Both the position numbers and the translations under genes were made by a program. From Owenia fusiformis (Eukaryota > Annelida > Polychaeta > Sabellida > Oweniidae), in NCBI GenBank assembly GCA_903813345.2, contig CAIIXF020000007.1, positions 24,415,564 through 24,479,563 of the forward strand: a DNA stretch of 64,000 nt, given 5' to 3'. Under the pieces are notes generated by a model. It made no database searches and was not told the DNA's origin. It was given only the letters and a program-made list of their open reading frames with translations. Shown piece after piece: positions 23,201 through 30,565 of this stretch (positions within the stretch are counted from its first letter, which is position 1; each line of letters starts with the position of its first letter).

Positions 23201-24853
23201 CTCGGTTTGTACATATGGTTCAGCACTAGGGTCATTCTGAACATAGCCGCGAGTGCCGTACCCAATATGAGCATTATATTCATCACCCAAATCTGTTTTT
23301 CCAAGGTTACCCATATTGGGGTGATTCATATTGTTATCCACCCATTCACCTACATAGACATTTGGATAGTTTTGTTGATGGGGGTTTAGTACCCCATGTT
23401 GGGGCATAAAGAGTTGTTTCCCATTGTATTGTGGTTGTGGGTAGAAAGGACCTCCTGCACCTGAAGGGGCTCTGATTGGTGTAGAAGTGGAGGTTGACAA
23501 CCATGGAGCCCTTGCTGTGCCTCTTAATGGAACAGGGTGCCTAAAATAAATAAAACAAACAATAAGTCAATCCAACTTATCATTGAAATCCCTCTTGAAC
23601 AGAAATTGTAAATGTGTGATGAAGCAGTTTCATTTTTCAATAAGATCAAAGTAAGTAAAGAAGTATTCAAGTTACAGCTAAAAGTTAAATTATTTAAAAG
23701 TTGAAAATACCTTCTTGAGCAAAGGTCCAATGGTTCCACAATGAACCAAACTGTTTTACGTTATTTTATTCTATAGTTTATTTCACAACATGAAATATTT
23801 CTCAATGATTACATTTTTACATTTTGGACTGCGCAGCCATAATGAAATTGCTTCTTGCAGAGAGGTCTATATTCCCAAGAGGACCTGCCTATCAAATCTG
23901 AATCAAGTTGATGTGGTATTTGAATTTACTTAGTAATTGGGTAATCACCTAAATCTTGAATGTATTAAGGTACATATACCTGAAGTGTCGCGAGAGGGGA
24001 GATTCTATCACCTAAATCTTGAATGTATTAAGGTACATATACTTGAAGTGTCCAGAGAGGGGAGATTCTATCACCTAAATCTTGAATGTATTAAGGTACA
24101 TATACCTGAAGTGTCCCGAGAGGGGAGATTCTATCACCTAAATCTTGAATGTATTAAGGTACATATACCTGAAGTGTCCCGAGAGGGGAGATTCTATCAC
24201 CTAAATCTTGAATGTATAAAGGTACATATACCTGAAGTGTCCCGAGAGGGGAGATTCTAGCGATCTGTTTGATGTAACATCATGAGATGACAGAGAGTCC
24301 ACCTCATCATCACTCAGGTCATCAAGTGCATTCGTCAGTAACTGCTTTAACTATACAAAAAGAAAAACAACAATATCAATGTCCCGTCATAGATTGAATG
24401 CTGCACTTTGCACAAACTTACAAATCATTGTCACAAGGAAACTCTTAGACTCACATTAATAATCATTTGAAATTTGAAGTTTCCGTCTAGGATCAGATTC
24501 TAAGGAATGCCTTTTGTTTTACATGGCACAAATTGATAAATAGATAATGTAATAAGTCTTATATTTGTCTTGGCGTAATTTAATTCACACATAGACTTTT
24601 TGGTGAAGTTAAATTTTACAAGTGTATAAGGTTTTTCTTCAAGATGTTACACTTTAAAACTTTTTGATTGGCATTGATTTTATTTACATTCACCAAATCA
24701 AAATGGACACCAAATTAAGACCAGTTAGAGACATATTCCAAATAAACAAGTTTATACCTCATGGTGTCTTTCAAGTTCTTCTCTCTGGAAGTCTGCCTCA
24801 TCTTGATCATGTAGAGCTTGAGCATCAAAGTTTATGCTTGTTCCTGTCGCCAT
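4261..24853 (-). CDS. CEP152: CEP152/Asterless-like centrosomal scaffold protein (3' end not found)
   Basis: Eighteen coding exons were placed: 24853-24758, 24350-24232, 23540-22696, 18185-18030, 13106-12900, 12096-11963, 11614-11467, 11191-11100, 10916-10762, 8925-8811, 8334-8236, 8095-7931, 7730-7600, 7227-7132, 6915-6792, 6435-6286, 6093-5946 and 5222-4261. All are flanked by AG/GT and all phases agree, giving 1314 codons without a stop. Identity rests on blocks matching CEP152 in order: acidic N-terminus, QLAQLQILYKAR, INRLTRSLEESQKQC, LTMYESVSQFG, LNIKKTLDWK, LYVQVCQEKDDIQ. CEP152 sits at the proximal centriole, binds PLK4 through its N-terminus, and works with CEP63/CEP192 in centriole duplication; these roles are known for the family. 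The last exon has a good donor (AG|GTGAGT), so 3' exons are missing; read-through would add seven residues and stop at 4237. Confidence 0.9.
5314..5668. mobile_element. 355-bp MITE with TA target duplication
   Basis: The ends CAGGGTGTCAAATGG and CCATTTGACACCCTG are inverted repeats that continue inward (GTTGTGCCCC / GGGGCACAA). TA dinucleotides flank both sides (5312-5313, 5669-5670), as for Tc1/mariner-type elements. It lies in a CEP152 intron and has no transposase. Confidence 0.8.
5946..18185 (-). CDS. CEP152: CEP152 central coiled-coil exons
   Basis: Fourteen exons (18185-18030 through 6093-5946) of about 90-210 nt each encode residues about 354-993, almost entirely Glu/Lys/Leu/Gln heptad sequence. 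They match the order of the human coiled coil. The exon 10916-10762 block (EEVSDLKEQLTMYES, ending in LDWKTPRVY) and the exon 6915-6792 block (AELERCQSELKET) are the most diagnostic. The intron after exon 10916-10762 holds the 32-bp array. The intron before exon 13106-12900 holds the LINE. Confidence 0.85.
8565..8695. repeat. Three tandem copies of about 43 bp
   Basis: Units of 'acacagaataattcatttt...' are repeated three times in a CEP152 intron. The unit is A+T-rich and contains no exon copy. Confidence 0.85.
9292..10772 (-). repeat. 32-bp minisatellite repeating a CEP152 splice donor (about 46 copies)
   Basis: The unit, read on +, is CTTACTTGTATACTC followed by AAAGCAATACTAATGCA. On the minus strand each unit reads GAGTATACAA|GTAAGTGC, which is the last 10 bases of exon 10916-10762 plus its donor. 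The array starts at that exon-intron junction and runs through about 1.45 kb of intron. Common variants are TTTAC for TATAC, and CCC or GTT for CTT. A block of variants is repeated about 508 bp apart. Splicing at any downstream copy would put a TAA in frame immediately. Confidence 0.95.
12311..12735. mobile_element. MITE, ATGCGAGTAG family (PIF/Harbinger-like)
   Basis: The ends ATGCGAGTAG and CTACTCGCAT are inverted, and the whole copy is homologous in reverse to 49761-50190, where a TTA target duplication is clear. This copy lies in a CEP152 intron and its left end is mutated. Confidence 0.7.
13121..16417 (+). CDS. LINE endonuclease-reverse transcriptase with 2A-like N-terminus
   Basis: About 1,098 codons without interruption. 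An open frame continues upstream to 13022, but that part is only antisense CEP152 exon. The sequence begins LQAGDVETNPGP; GDVExNPGP is the 2A ribosome-skipping core (13130-13156). An APE-type endonuclease follows, with GDFN near 13.6 kb and TDHS near 13.82 kb. The reverse transcriptase has GLDGI, NYRPITLLST, DISAAFDTV, GVPQGSVIGP and the catalytic YADD (15209-15220). A Cys-His cluster CPCG...H...CPRH lies near 16.17 kb. APE-type LINEs with 2A sequences are known in sea urchin, amphioxus and molluscs. This copy has no ATG at its left end, so it is probably not expressible as the full protein despite the open frame. Confidence 0.9.
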   Translation, partial: LQAGDVETNPGPETTAQCDMKFLFSNINSIGSNEGTRFETLKLRLRQTNISVAGLCEAGNLNQKSISDKYTIPNYHTPLYHPGGRGLMIYVKNDLICIPKPELNTANSLWVNIKYKNTSVLYGVHYRSPSMNAVQESIYFDEIRENLQLASKFKCDYLTINGDFNCKNKKWWNEGITDCRGTKLDAIFSDLNLVQLVKEPTRITRNSRTCIDLSITNKPFLVKEISVTDPVGNTDHSTILTTLPLKLDKKHLTKKIIWNYDQGDLDEINSNISNIDLTNTFFNNNENINLTTENFTNEIYDIFSKNIPQKTFTTRANDQPWINKNIKNEIKKKEKLFRKSKLNNDPVYFETYAKQAERVKTLIKEAKINHEEKLVKQLNDSTCKGKQYWDIVNSFLSKKFYDCLPCLRSETSNLYATSDAEKADLFLGLFSTKYHQDELNGEIVFPNFPKRCNQDIENISTTPDEINKIIQSLERDKACGLDGINNRMVKMASTTLSNQLSSLFNFIFQKAEFPDCWKLGNIIPIYKKSDRSYVENYRPITLLSTFSKIFEKVVHARIMKHLSENDLLYKFQSGFLPGHNTELQLLAITDHIYKQMELGNCINSVYLDISAAFDTVPHSLLIHKMKSYGINGKTADLCNSYLRNRKVCVSIDDHKSKFSNDDFINSGVPQGSVIGPLMFLIYINDLPDNLDSETYIYADDTSLYSFFHPSNDQVGQIQNDLNTISSWSKKWFLKFKPSKSAQVIFHSNRIKNLQKTPLYFDGVVIPCKTSHKHLGFILDENLTFEDHINYLSQKVQKLLNPLKYLSNSVKSNHLETMYNSYVASNFDYCSAIYGSASLALLAKLDKLHYQAGVICAGVLHGSNTSKVFQCLNWKTLSERRKEKNLRIMFKINRKMVAKYISDIFDIYKNPATRTTRHSLPFKIPTQVTTRFLNAPVLNLIKQWNNLSQPVRDLPTISSFKNAVRSLILPNMNFIPTTKLKLSRNKEKIINRLRVDFMLKDHFFSHNFTGVNDNKCPCGSPESTKHFLLSCPRHTNERIDMMAALRQNNLLYDTNTCTNQNDQLEYLIFENTLCRDSQNTLIDIVTDFVGTCYIHPTRI
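13121..16668 (+). mobile_element. Non-LTR retrotransposon, CR1/L2-like, 5'-truncated
   Basis: The 3.55-kb insertion is bounded by a 10-bp target duplication AATATACAAG (13111-13120 and 16669-16678). It ends in an (AAT)n tail preceded by AATAAA. It carries one long uninterrupted ORF and lies antisense in a CEP152 intron, 14 nt from the acceptor of exon 13106-12900. The 5' end is cut within the 2A-like motif, so any ORF1 and the promoter are missing. The intact ORF and target duplication suggest a recent insertion. Confidence 0.92.
17061..17280. mobile_element. 220-bp inverted-repeat MITE
   Basis: Positions 17061-17094 pair with 17247-17280 almost perfectly. Pairing continues inward around 'atgatgaagta' / 'tacttcatcat'. 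It lies in a CEP152 intron. Confidence 0.75.
17313..17942. mobile_element. Possible TIR element, GGTAATGC-type ends
   Basis: The left side (GGTAATGC..GGCAGTGG..TTGCCGGCAATAAAATCCATTGCC) is an imperfect reverse complement of the right side (ending GGTAATGGAGG...CATTACCGTTGCAAGCACTACC). Target duplication is unclear. Confidence 0.4.
19745..19920. repeat. Fragment of the ATGCGAGTAG MITE
   Basis: Matches the 49761-50190 copy in the same orientation ('atgtccagtaaaagaaaat...ctactcgcatt'). It lies inside the foldback spacer. Confidence 0.6.
20362..20615. mobile_element. 254-bp hairpin MITE with a GC-rich core
   Basis: The ends TTTTTGATACAGGGCATATC and GATATACCCTGTATCAAAAA are inverted. In the middle, 20424-20497 forms a stem of about 30 bp with one mismatch, opening with GGCGCCCGGCCGATTGA. 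It is nested in the foldback spacer. Confidence 0.8.
20641..21082. repeat. Paired hairpins and inverted ATTCACCTCAATAGAAT repeats
   Basis: A hairpin at about 20645-20700 (TTTCACAAGTGATATTCCAT...ATGGAATATCATCTTGTGAAA, loop CCCGAAGGG) is repeated imperfectly at about 21020-21078. ATTCACCTCAATAGAATTAA (20714) is the inverse of 20990-21009. Related sequence occurs at 61720-61800. Confidence 0.6.
22696..24853 (-). CDS. CEP152: CEP152 N-terminal exons (acidic, PLK4-binding-type region)
   Basis: The ATG at 24853-24851 opens a 32-residue exon rich in Asp/Glu. Exon 24350-24232 continues with LKQLLTNALDDLSDDEV, resembling the human 'LQQLLTDLP..LDDDLSS' stretch. Exon 23540-22696 (about 282 residues) is low-complexity, rich in Asn, Gln, Tyr and Pro, and ends in a phase-1 donor (AAG|GTATGT). 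In known CEP152 the acidic N-terminus binds the PLK4 cryptic polo box. The 63-bp tandem array starts at the donor of the middle exon. Confidence 0.85.
23944..24258 (-). repeat. 63-bp minisatellite repeating a second CEP152 splice donor (5 copies)
   Basis: Five 63-bp units. Each carries about 27 bp of the 3' end of exon 24350-24232 (minus strand ..GGGACACTTCAG) followed by its donor GTATATGTACC and about 25 bp of intron. The copy next to the exon is the functional one; the other four are intronic decoys. One copy has TTCAA|GTATAT instead of TTCAG|GTATAT. Read-through reaches a TAG in the first intronic unit. Confidence 0.93.
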
Positions 24854-24906
24854 TACTATACCTTCTTATAAAACATGTGCATAGTTTTTCAATCAGGAAA
24901 TAAATC
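24854..24906 (-). promoter_or_regulatory. CEP152: CEP152 5' UTR segment with a short upstream ORF
   Basis: The acceptor at 24907-24908 is preceded by a pyrimidine tract and a TACTAAC branch-point match at 24938-24932. The UTR holds an 8-codon upstream ORF (24882-24856) whose TAG ends two bases before the CEP152 ATG. Confidence 0.55.
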
Positions 24907-25212
24907 CTATAACAAAAGAAACATTGATTTTGTTAGTAAACAAGTAAATCCATAGATACCGGCCAGATTATCAGAAGCTAAATAAATATTCCTCCAGTAG
25001 ATGAAGCTAATGCGTCACATTCCTGGAATCACAACGTGAAGCAAACACCTTCGCCCTTCAGATTTGGACAGACACCTTCCCGCCGATAATATATCAGTAT
25101 CAGGTCTCTTACCAATGCAGGATTACTTGTGTATACCCTGTTCAGTACTATAGTCATCAAAAATGTACTATGTAACCTAGAGAATAACAAGACGCTTTGA
25201 ATGATTTTTCTC

Positions 25213-25310
25213 GCATGGGCGTAGCCAGGGGGGTGCGTTGGTTGAACCACCTTACCCCATTTTTTTAAAAATAGCACCTTGACAGTATATGCTGGCTACG
25301 CCCCTGTTAC
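25213..25310. mobile_element. Short GCGTAGCCAGG-family inverted-repeat element
   Basis: GGGCGTAGCCAGG at the left and CTGGCTACGCCCC at the right are inverted. The same terminal motif is found at 49104-50829 and 55502-55677. Confidence 0.6.
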
Positions 25311-26116
25311 CTTCTTCTAAGGCCACTATATCGTGGCCTACGTCCAATGATAAATTCCTGCATGTTTTATACTCTGTATATTTTAAAAGATGAATTTTTT
25401 GTCAGTGTCTCATCTTGAGGAACATTTATTGAGTCTTTGATCTGGTTAGCATCTCTGAGCATGGATCCATGCTATGCCTAAACCCCACACAAATTTGAGT
25501 GGTCACATCACAGATCCGGAGCCAGATCCAGCCCCTTTTGGTATTGGCTCAAAAAATAAATGAGAAGATAAGACACCAACCAAAAATGGCACATCCAAAA
25601 AATGACCACCCAAAAATATGACGCTCGTACTGACCTTTATCTTTTGGATCTCTCAAACATAATCATTGAGTGATCAATATTTACCCTGTAATCTCTTCTT
25701 TATGTATTAGTTTGAATGGTTGCATGATATTAATAATAATTATTGACGCTATAAATCAAATTTTCCCGGGACATTTATTTCAAAGTGTAAAGATAATGTA
25801 GTGCTTCAGTAATTTCCGGCAGTGTCCGATGTTGTTCGTCTCTTGAATTACGTAACATCGCAACAAACAGCCAATGAAAGTTACAAACCATTGTTATTGT
25901 TTCTAGAGGAGTTTAAGAAACGTCATGGGATTTCATGGTTATCTCTGATGTTACGTCATCCGGAGTGGCGTCACATTCTCAGAAAAGGCATTTGACTTCG
26001 GGAATAAACATTTGAACAGAAAAAGCAGAAGCACTCCTTTAAATATATACTCGCTTATTTTATGCTTTTATCAACAGACGCTTTCTTGAATGTGTGGTTT
26101 TAGTGATAGCTAACAA

Positions 26117-26602
26117 TTATCCTGTGCCAGGACAGAACGTCTCAATCTTTTGCCTGTACGATTACAACATGGGAGAATTTTCTATGCTCCTTAAACTTAA
26201 GATACCTACTTCAATAGATTCCTTGGTATTTTAGCATTCTTTTCGTGTAGTTGAATCCATAATTGTCTGGGTTTATCGGCAGAATGAAGAAATTTTCGTT
26301 TTTGATCGCAATATTTGTGTTATATTTAACTTATTTCAACCGTCAAATTCCTCCATTTATTGGTACTTCCCGGCCACTTCTAGGCCAGTCAAACGGGGAA
26401 TCCCCTTTTAAATCCAACCGCGATCTTGAAAAGTGATGGAATTCAACTACACAAAAAGAATGCTAAAATATCCAGGAATCTATTGAAGTAGGTTTCTTGT
26501 GTAAGTGTAAGAGCCGTAGAAAATTCTCCCATGTTGTAATCGTACAGGCAAAAGACTGAGACATTCTCAGGACTATAGTGGCTATAGTCCTGGCACGGGA
26601 TA
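26117..26602. mobile_element. 486-bp TIR element with 9-bp target duplication
   Basis: The ends TTATCCTGTGCCAGGAC and GTCCTGGCACGGGATA are inverted, and the arms are complementary for roughly 150 bp. AGCTAACAA flanks both sides (26108-26116, 26603-26611). A 9-bp duplication is typical of MULE-like elements. It lies in CEP152 intron 1. Confidence 0.85.
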
Positions 26603-27010
26603 AGCTAACAACAGTATGCATCGTTTGAGGTATGATATGTGATATTTATTGATAAAATGACTCCAAAATCATAGAAATATAAATTTTCCGAAGACTTTGT
26701 GTCTTGTCCTTGAGTATATTTATTGAGCCTAGACACAGGATCTTGTAGCACCTTATATGGTATTGTTTATGATGACTGATATGGGGCTGCCTGATATGGG
26801 GCTTTATATAGAGATTACTTCTTATAGGGCCTATCATAGTGCTCATCTCATATCATAGTGCTACATGTCTCTGTGAGCCTAGACACTAGACTACCAAGAA
26901 GAGGACAGAGGTTCGTGAGTCACATCTCATTTTTAGGCATCTTTTTAGTGGAAAATAAATAAATCAGTCACATGGCGATGGGTTATATTCAGTGTCTTTC
27001 GAATACTCAC

Positions 27011-27140
27011 CTTTGTAAATTATCTCATCAAGGTCCTTTTCAGGCTAAATACTAACGGGGAAGAGCTATACACGAGAAATAAAATAAGCACTTCCTTTCG
27101 AAATGAAGCGCCATTATTTACCTTCCCAGCATGCAATAGT
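27011..27140 (-). other. CEP152: CEP152 non-coding exon 1 (right edge uncertain)
   Basis: A strong donor, AAAG|GTGAGT, lies at 27010-27009 and pairs in position with the acceptor at 24907. The exon would be 5' UTR only. The right edge (start site) is estimated from promoter-like motifs and is not observed. Confidence 0.5.
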
Positions 27141-27430
27141 GAATCAAAATGTGCACAAATGCGAAATCTAAAAAAAGAACTTGCAATAAAAATAATTTTT
27201 GTGAATAATTTAATGCAAATAAATTAATTAGGATAGACTAATTATTTAGATGAAGTTACTAATTTGATTCTTATTTTGTCAATTTTAAAACAAACAGTAT
27301 TTTTCATATTATTTTTCATTCTAATGTTTGTCGCAATAGTTATAAACTATGATGGAAATTTGGAAATGTTTCCACTGTCCGAATTCTTCACATTTTCCTG
27401 AATTTGTTTACATTTAGATCGATGCAACTG
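27100..27430. promoter_or_regulatory. Probable divergent promoter of CEP152 and RALBP1
   Basis: Non-coding first exons with strong donors point away from each other: CEP152 at 27011 leftward, RALBP1 at 27454 rightward. On the minus strand GCATGCTGGGAA (27134-27123) resembles the ZNF143-type CCCAGCATGC promoter motif, and AGGAAGTGC (about 27099-27091) is an ETS-type site. Start sites are not visible directly. Confidence 0.45.
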
Positions 27431-27454
27431 AAAAACAATATTCAAAAATTTAAG
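27400..27454 (+). other. RALBP1: Possible RALBP1 non-coding first exon
   Basis: TTTAAG|GTAAGTGAC gives a consensus donor at 27455. The left edge is unknown. This assignment rests on the donor and on the divergent arrangement with CEP152 only. Confidence 0.35.
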
Positions 27455-27608
27455 GTAAGTGACCTATCTAGCTTAATTTGAAATATTGTCTACTTCACCT
27501 TTGCAGAAATTCGATTTTGTTAATAATTTTCCCCAAACTTTCACTTGAAATTATTTTCAATACATTATTGACACACCCCTAATTGTCACAGGAGGAGCCT
27601 GTATCCAC

Positions 27609-28075
27609 TAGTGTTGTCGCGATTAATCGATACATCGCGATATACATCGCCAAAGCTGGTTCTGGCGATGCATCGATGTCTGAAACAAAACATCGATGTT
27701 TTTAAAAAAATTTAATTTGCTAAAAATCGCCCTTTCTTATCTTATTTTGACGCAAATTGCTTACCTTTTTTCATGTCTTATTTCATTTTCAAATGTTTTC
27801 TGATATTCTTTCGCTTTAAAACTGTTTTAGCTTGTCGAAATGAACCATTAATCTAAAAAATTACTTTACTTTCATTTCACCATTACTATGTTCCCGGATG
27901 TACCAGCGTACTCTTATTAATTTGTTCTGTTCGATATTTTAGTGCATTAGCGTTCGGTATTTCAGTGCACTTTTCTCGAACTTTTTCTTGATGTACATCG
28001 CGATGTGCATCGATGTTTACTACTGAAAATTGCCGATGCATCGATGTACGAGTATGGCACATCGCAACAACACTA
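27609..28075. mobile_element. 467-bp hAT-like MITE with 8-bp target duplication
   Basis: GTATCCAC flanks both sides (27601-27608, 28076-28083). The ends TAGTGTTGTCGCGAT and ATCGCAACAACACTA are inverted. The interior is rich in CATCGATG. TAGTGTTG ends with 8-bp duplications are typical of hAT elements. Confidence 0.85.
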
Positions 28076-28083
28076 GTATCCAC

Positions 28084-30469
28084 ACCTGATATCTACAGTG
28101 GCTAAACTGGAATATTTTATCGACTGAACATAATCATTTGCAATGATTTAGATTTGTCTCCTTTATCACAGGATTTGTGTAGATACTGACTGGAATTTGC
28201 AATGTCATAGATCTGGTCCAGACAATGTCCAATTCAAAAATGGGGGTGTTTACTCATGAAAAGACACACACTTTTTCAATTAAAAATATGCACTGATATA
28301 TGAATAAACATTATAAAATATACTTACATGTTTGTTCCTTGTATTAAATTTAATTTTCTGATATGGTATATGTAGGTTTCCATTTCTGGTAGGTTTCCAC
28401 TTTGCAATCCTTCTGTAAACTTTACATGATTATGTAGAATATCCTGATGTCTTGGCTGCTTATTTTTTTCATTCAGTATGACAAATAGACAGGCAGGAAT
28501 TTAAACGAAAGTTGATGTAATGTTGAACACATTTCAACATCAATATAAACAAACAAGACACTGCACATTTACTTGTAAGTAATGCACTCTTTATTACAAA
28601 TCGAATATACATGTACATGGAGCACAATATTTGGATTGAATGGCAAATAGAGATCGAATAATAAGTGATGATTCAGCGACATGTTTTTCAATAGTAAATA
28701 CCCTCATTTTTGCATTAGACATTGTCTGGCCCACATCTTTGACATTTCAGATTCAGGGAGTAGATAACTGGCTCAGAAAGGTTTGGCTAATGAAATCCAG
28801 ACAATAATTATCTTTAGTGTACATATTTGATGAAATGGGTGGAGGAGGGCTAGAACTCTCATAGATGGCAGTTCACTAATTTTCTTGATTTCTAGTAGGT
28901 TAAACTACATGTAAAGAACCATTCCCATTGGTTTGTGTGTAAATATTGCTGCATAAAACTTCAAATACATTACATATATATTTTTTTTTCTTCATAACAC
29001 TGAAGTTTCCATGACATCAGATTTTGGATATTTTCATTGATTTTTATCTTCGGAGATTTTGAAGCAATGTTTGCATGTCAGGTATACTATTTTAACTAAC
29101 AGAATTCTACTGTTGGCTTGGTTCATGTACTACAGTATAATATAATATTGTTCATAAAATTATAGTAGGAATCAATGAGGTGAGTTAAGATGTGATATGA
29201 TTTTTTTATGTTTACAGTATGAACATAGATCCATACAAATTATTACAGCTGAATTTGAAGTTTTTGAGACATCAAAATGGTCTATATTTTGAAACATATT
29301 TATTTTTATTGATAATAAAACCTTGAAATTAAATGACACATTAAATAAAAATGATTATGTATATTAGTTTATTAAATTCATGTATGGTGCATGGCTTACA
29401 ATTTCTTGCTAAATGGGATGTGTCATGTGTATCAAAAATGCTGACCCCTTGTTAATTTGCTTCATACTTACACATATCAACATCCCAAGGTGGGCTTTGT
29501 GGAATGAATTTTGGACATGTTTGTACAAACATAAATAGATGTGAGTTTTTGAAACAAAAGTCACAAAATTCATAGTTTTAAAGCCTTTTTCTCAGATGTT
29601 ATTTATTAAGCGATTTACAAGTTAATCAGTCAGGTTTCTCATTCTACCTGGCACTCCTTAAATAACAGGATGTGCATGGCTTTAAAATGATATGCGATTA
29701 TGTCATGTTTCGCCTTTAGAATGGTGTATAAGAACCTGTTAAAGCTTGGCCTTATAAATGGTGTTTAGATTGTGCAATACGTATATGCATCGTTTAATAT
29801 TTTGCTTTTTTAATCTTATACTGTTAAATTACTAGTTTGCGCTGTATTATAAATTCATAATAAAATGCGTTTTGAATGGTCTGAAATTCAGATAATATTT
29901 AGCTTTATATTAGATCGTTTATGTGTGTTATGCATGGATTTAGTATGGTATGATGTGTGCTATGGTATATTGCATGGGCATAGAGCTATGTGAGATTGTG
30001 CCAATTATGCATGTGTATTCATGAAATAACAAATTGAAACTGTGCTGCATTCTCATATAATTTTGCTGTTTGCTTTTTACAACATTTACTTTAATAACAT
30101 GGAGTATATAAAATATTATACTACTGTAGACCTAGTAGGTTGGTAGTGATTTAAGTCCCATTCGTTAATGCTTAATTGAGTTTTTGATTTGAATTATTTT
30201 TTATTTCAAAATGTAGAAAATTTAACCATATACTTGACCCTTCAGCATGTAATTTTTATATATCTAACACACAGCTAAAGACAGCTCCATCTTCCATTCA
30301 GTTACCTTAATCCCCTCCCCCTAATGGCCCAAGTGTTTATTAGGCTGTTTGTTTGATAGTTTAGTCTTAAATTTTCTTTTAAAATGCATGATACTGATAG
30401 AGATCACATACATCATAAATTGTGTTAAGTTCAAATAAATGCAGCACACTTTCCAGTAAGTTAAATTGT
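28084..30469 (+). other. Presumed first intron or 5' flank of RALBP1
   Basis: A+T-rich sequence without convincing exons, RNA genes or clear inverted repeats. Possible acceptors for the first coding exon lie at about 30274 (TCTAACACACAG) and 30301 (CCATTCAG). Confidence 0.4.
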
Positions 30470-30565
30470 GGTGACAGGAACATGTAGTGACGTAAGAAGG
30501 TGACAGTACATGTGGTGACATTGGAAGGTGACAGTACATGTGGTGACATAGGAAGGTGGCAGTAT
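30470..30565 (+). repeat. 27-bp repeats abutting the RALBP1 start codon
   Basis: About three and a half copies of GGTGACAGTACATGTGGTGACAT-type units. The last partial unit (GGTGGCAGTATGAG) contains the start codon. The earlier units carry ATGTGGTGA, a start followed one codon later by a stop. Confidence 0.75.

Noticed and set aside
23937-24260. 107-codon plus-strand ORF of five 21-residue repeats
   Set aside because: It stays open only because the 63-bp repeat is a multiple of three; it lies antisense to a CEP152 exon end and intron.
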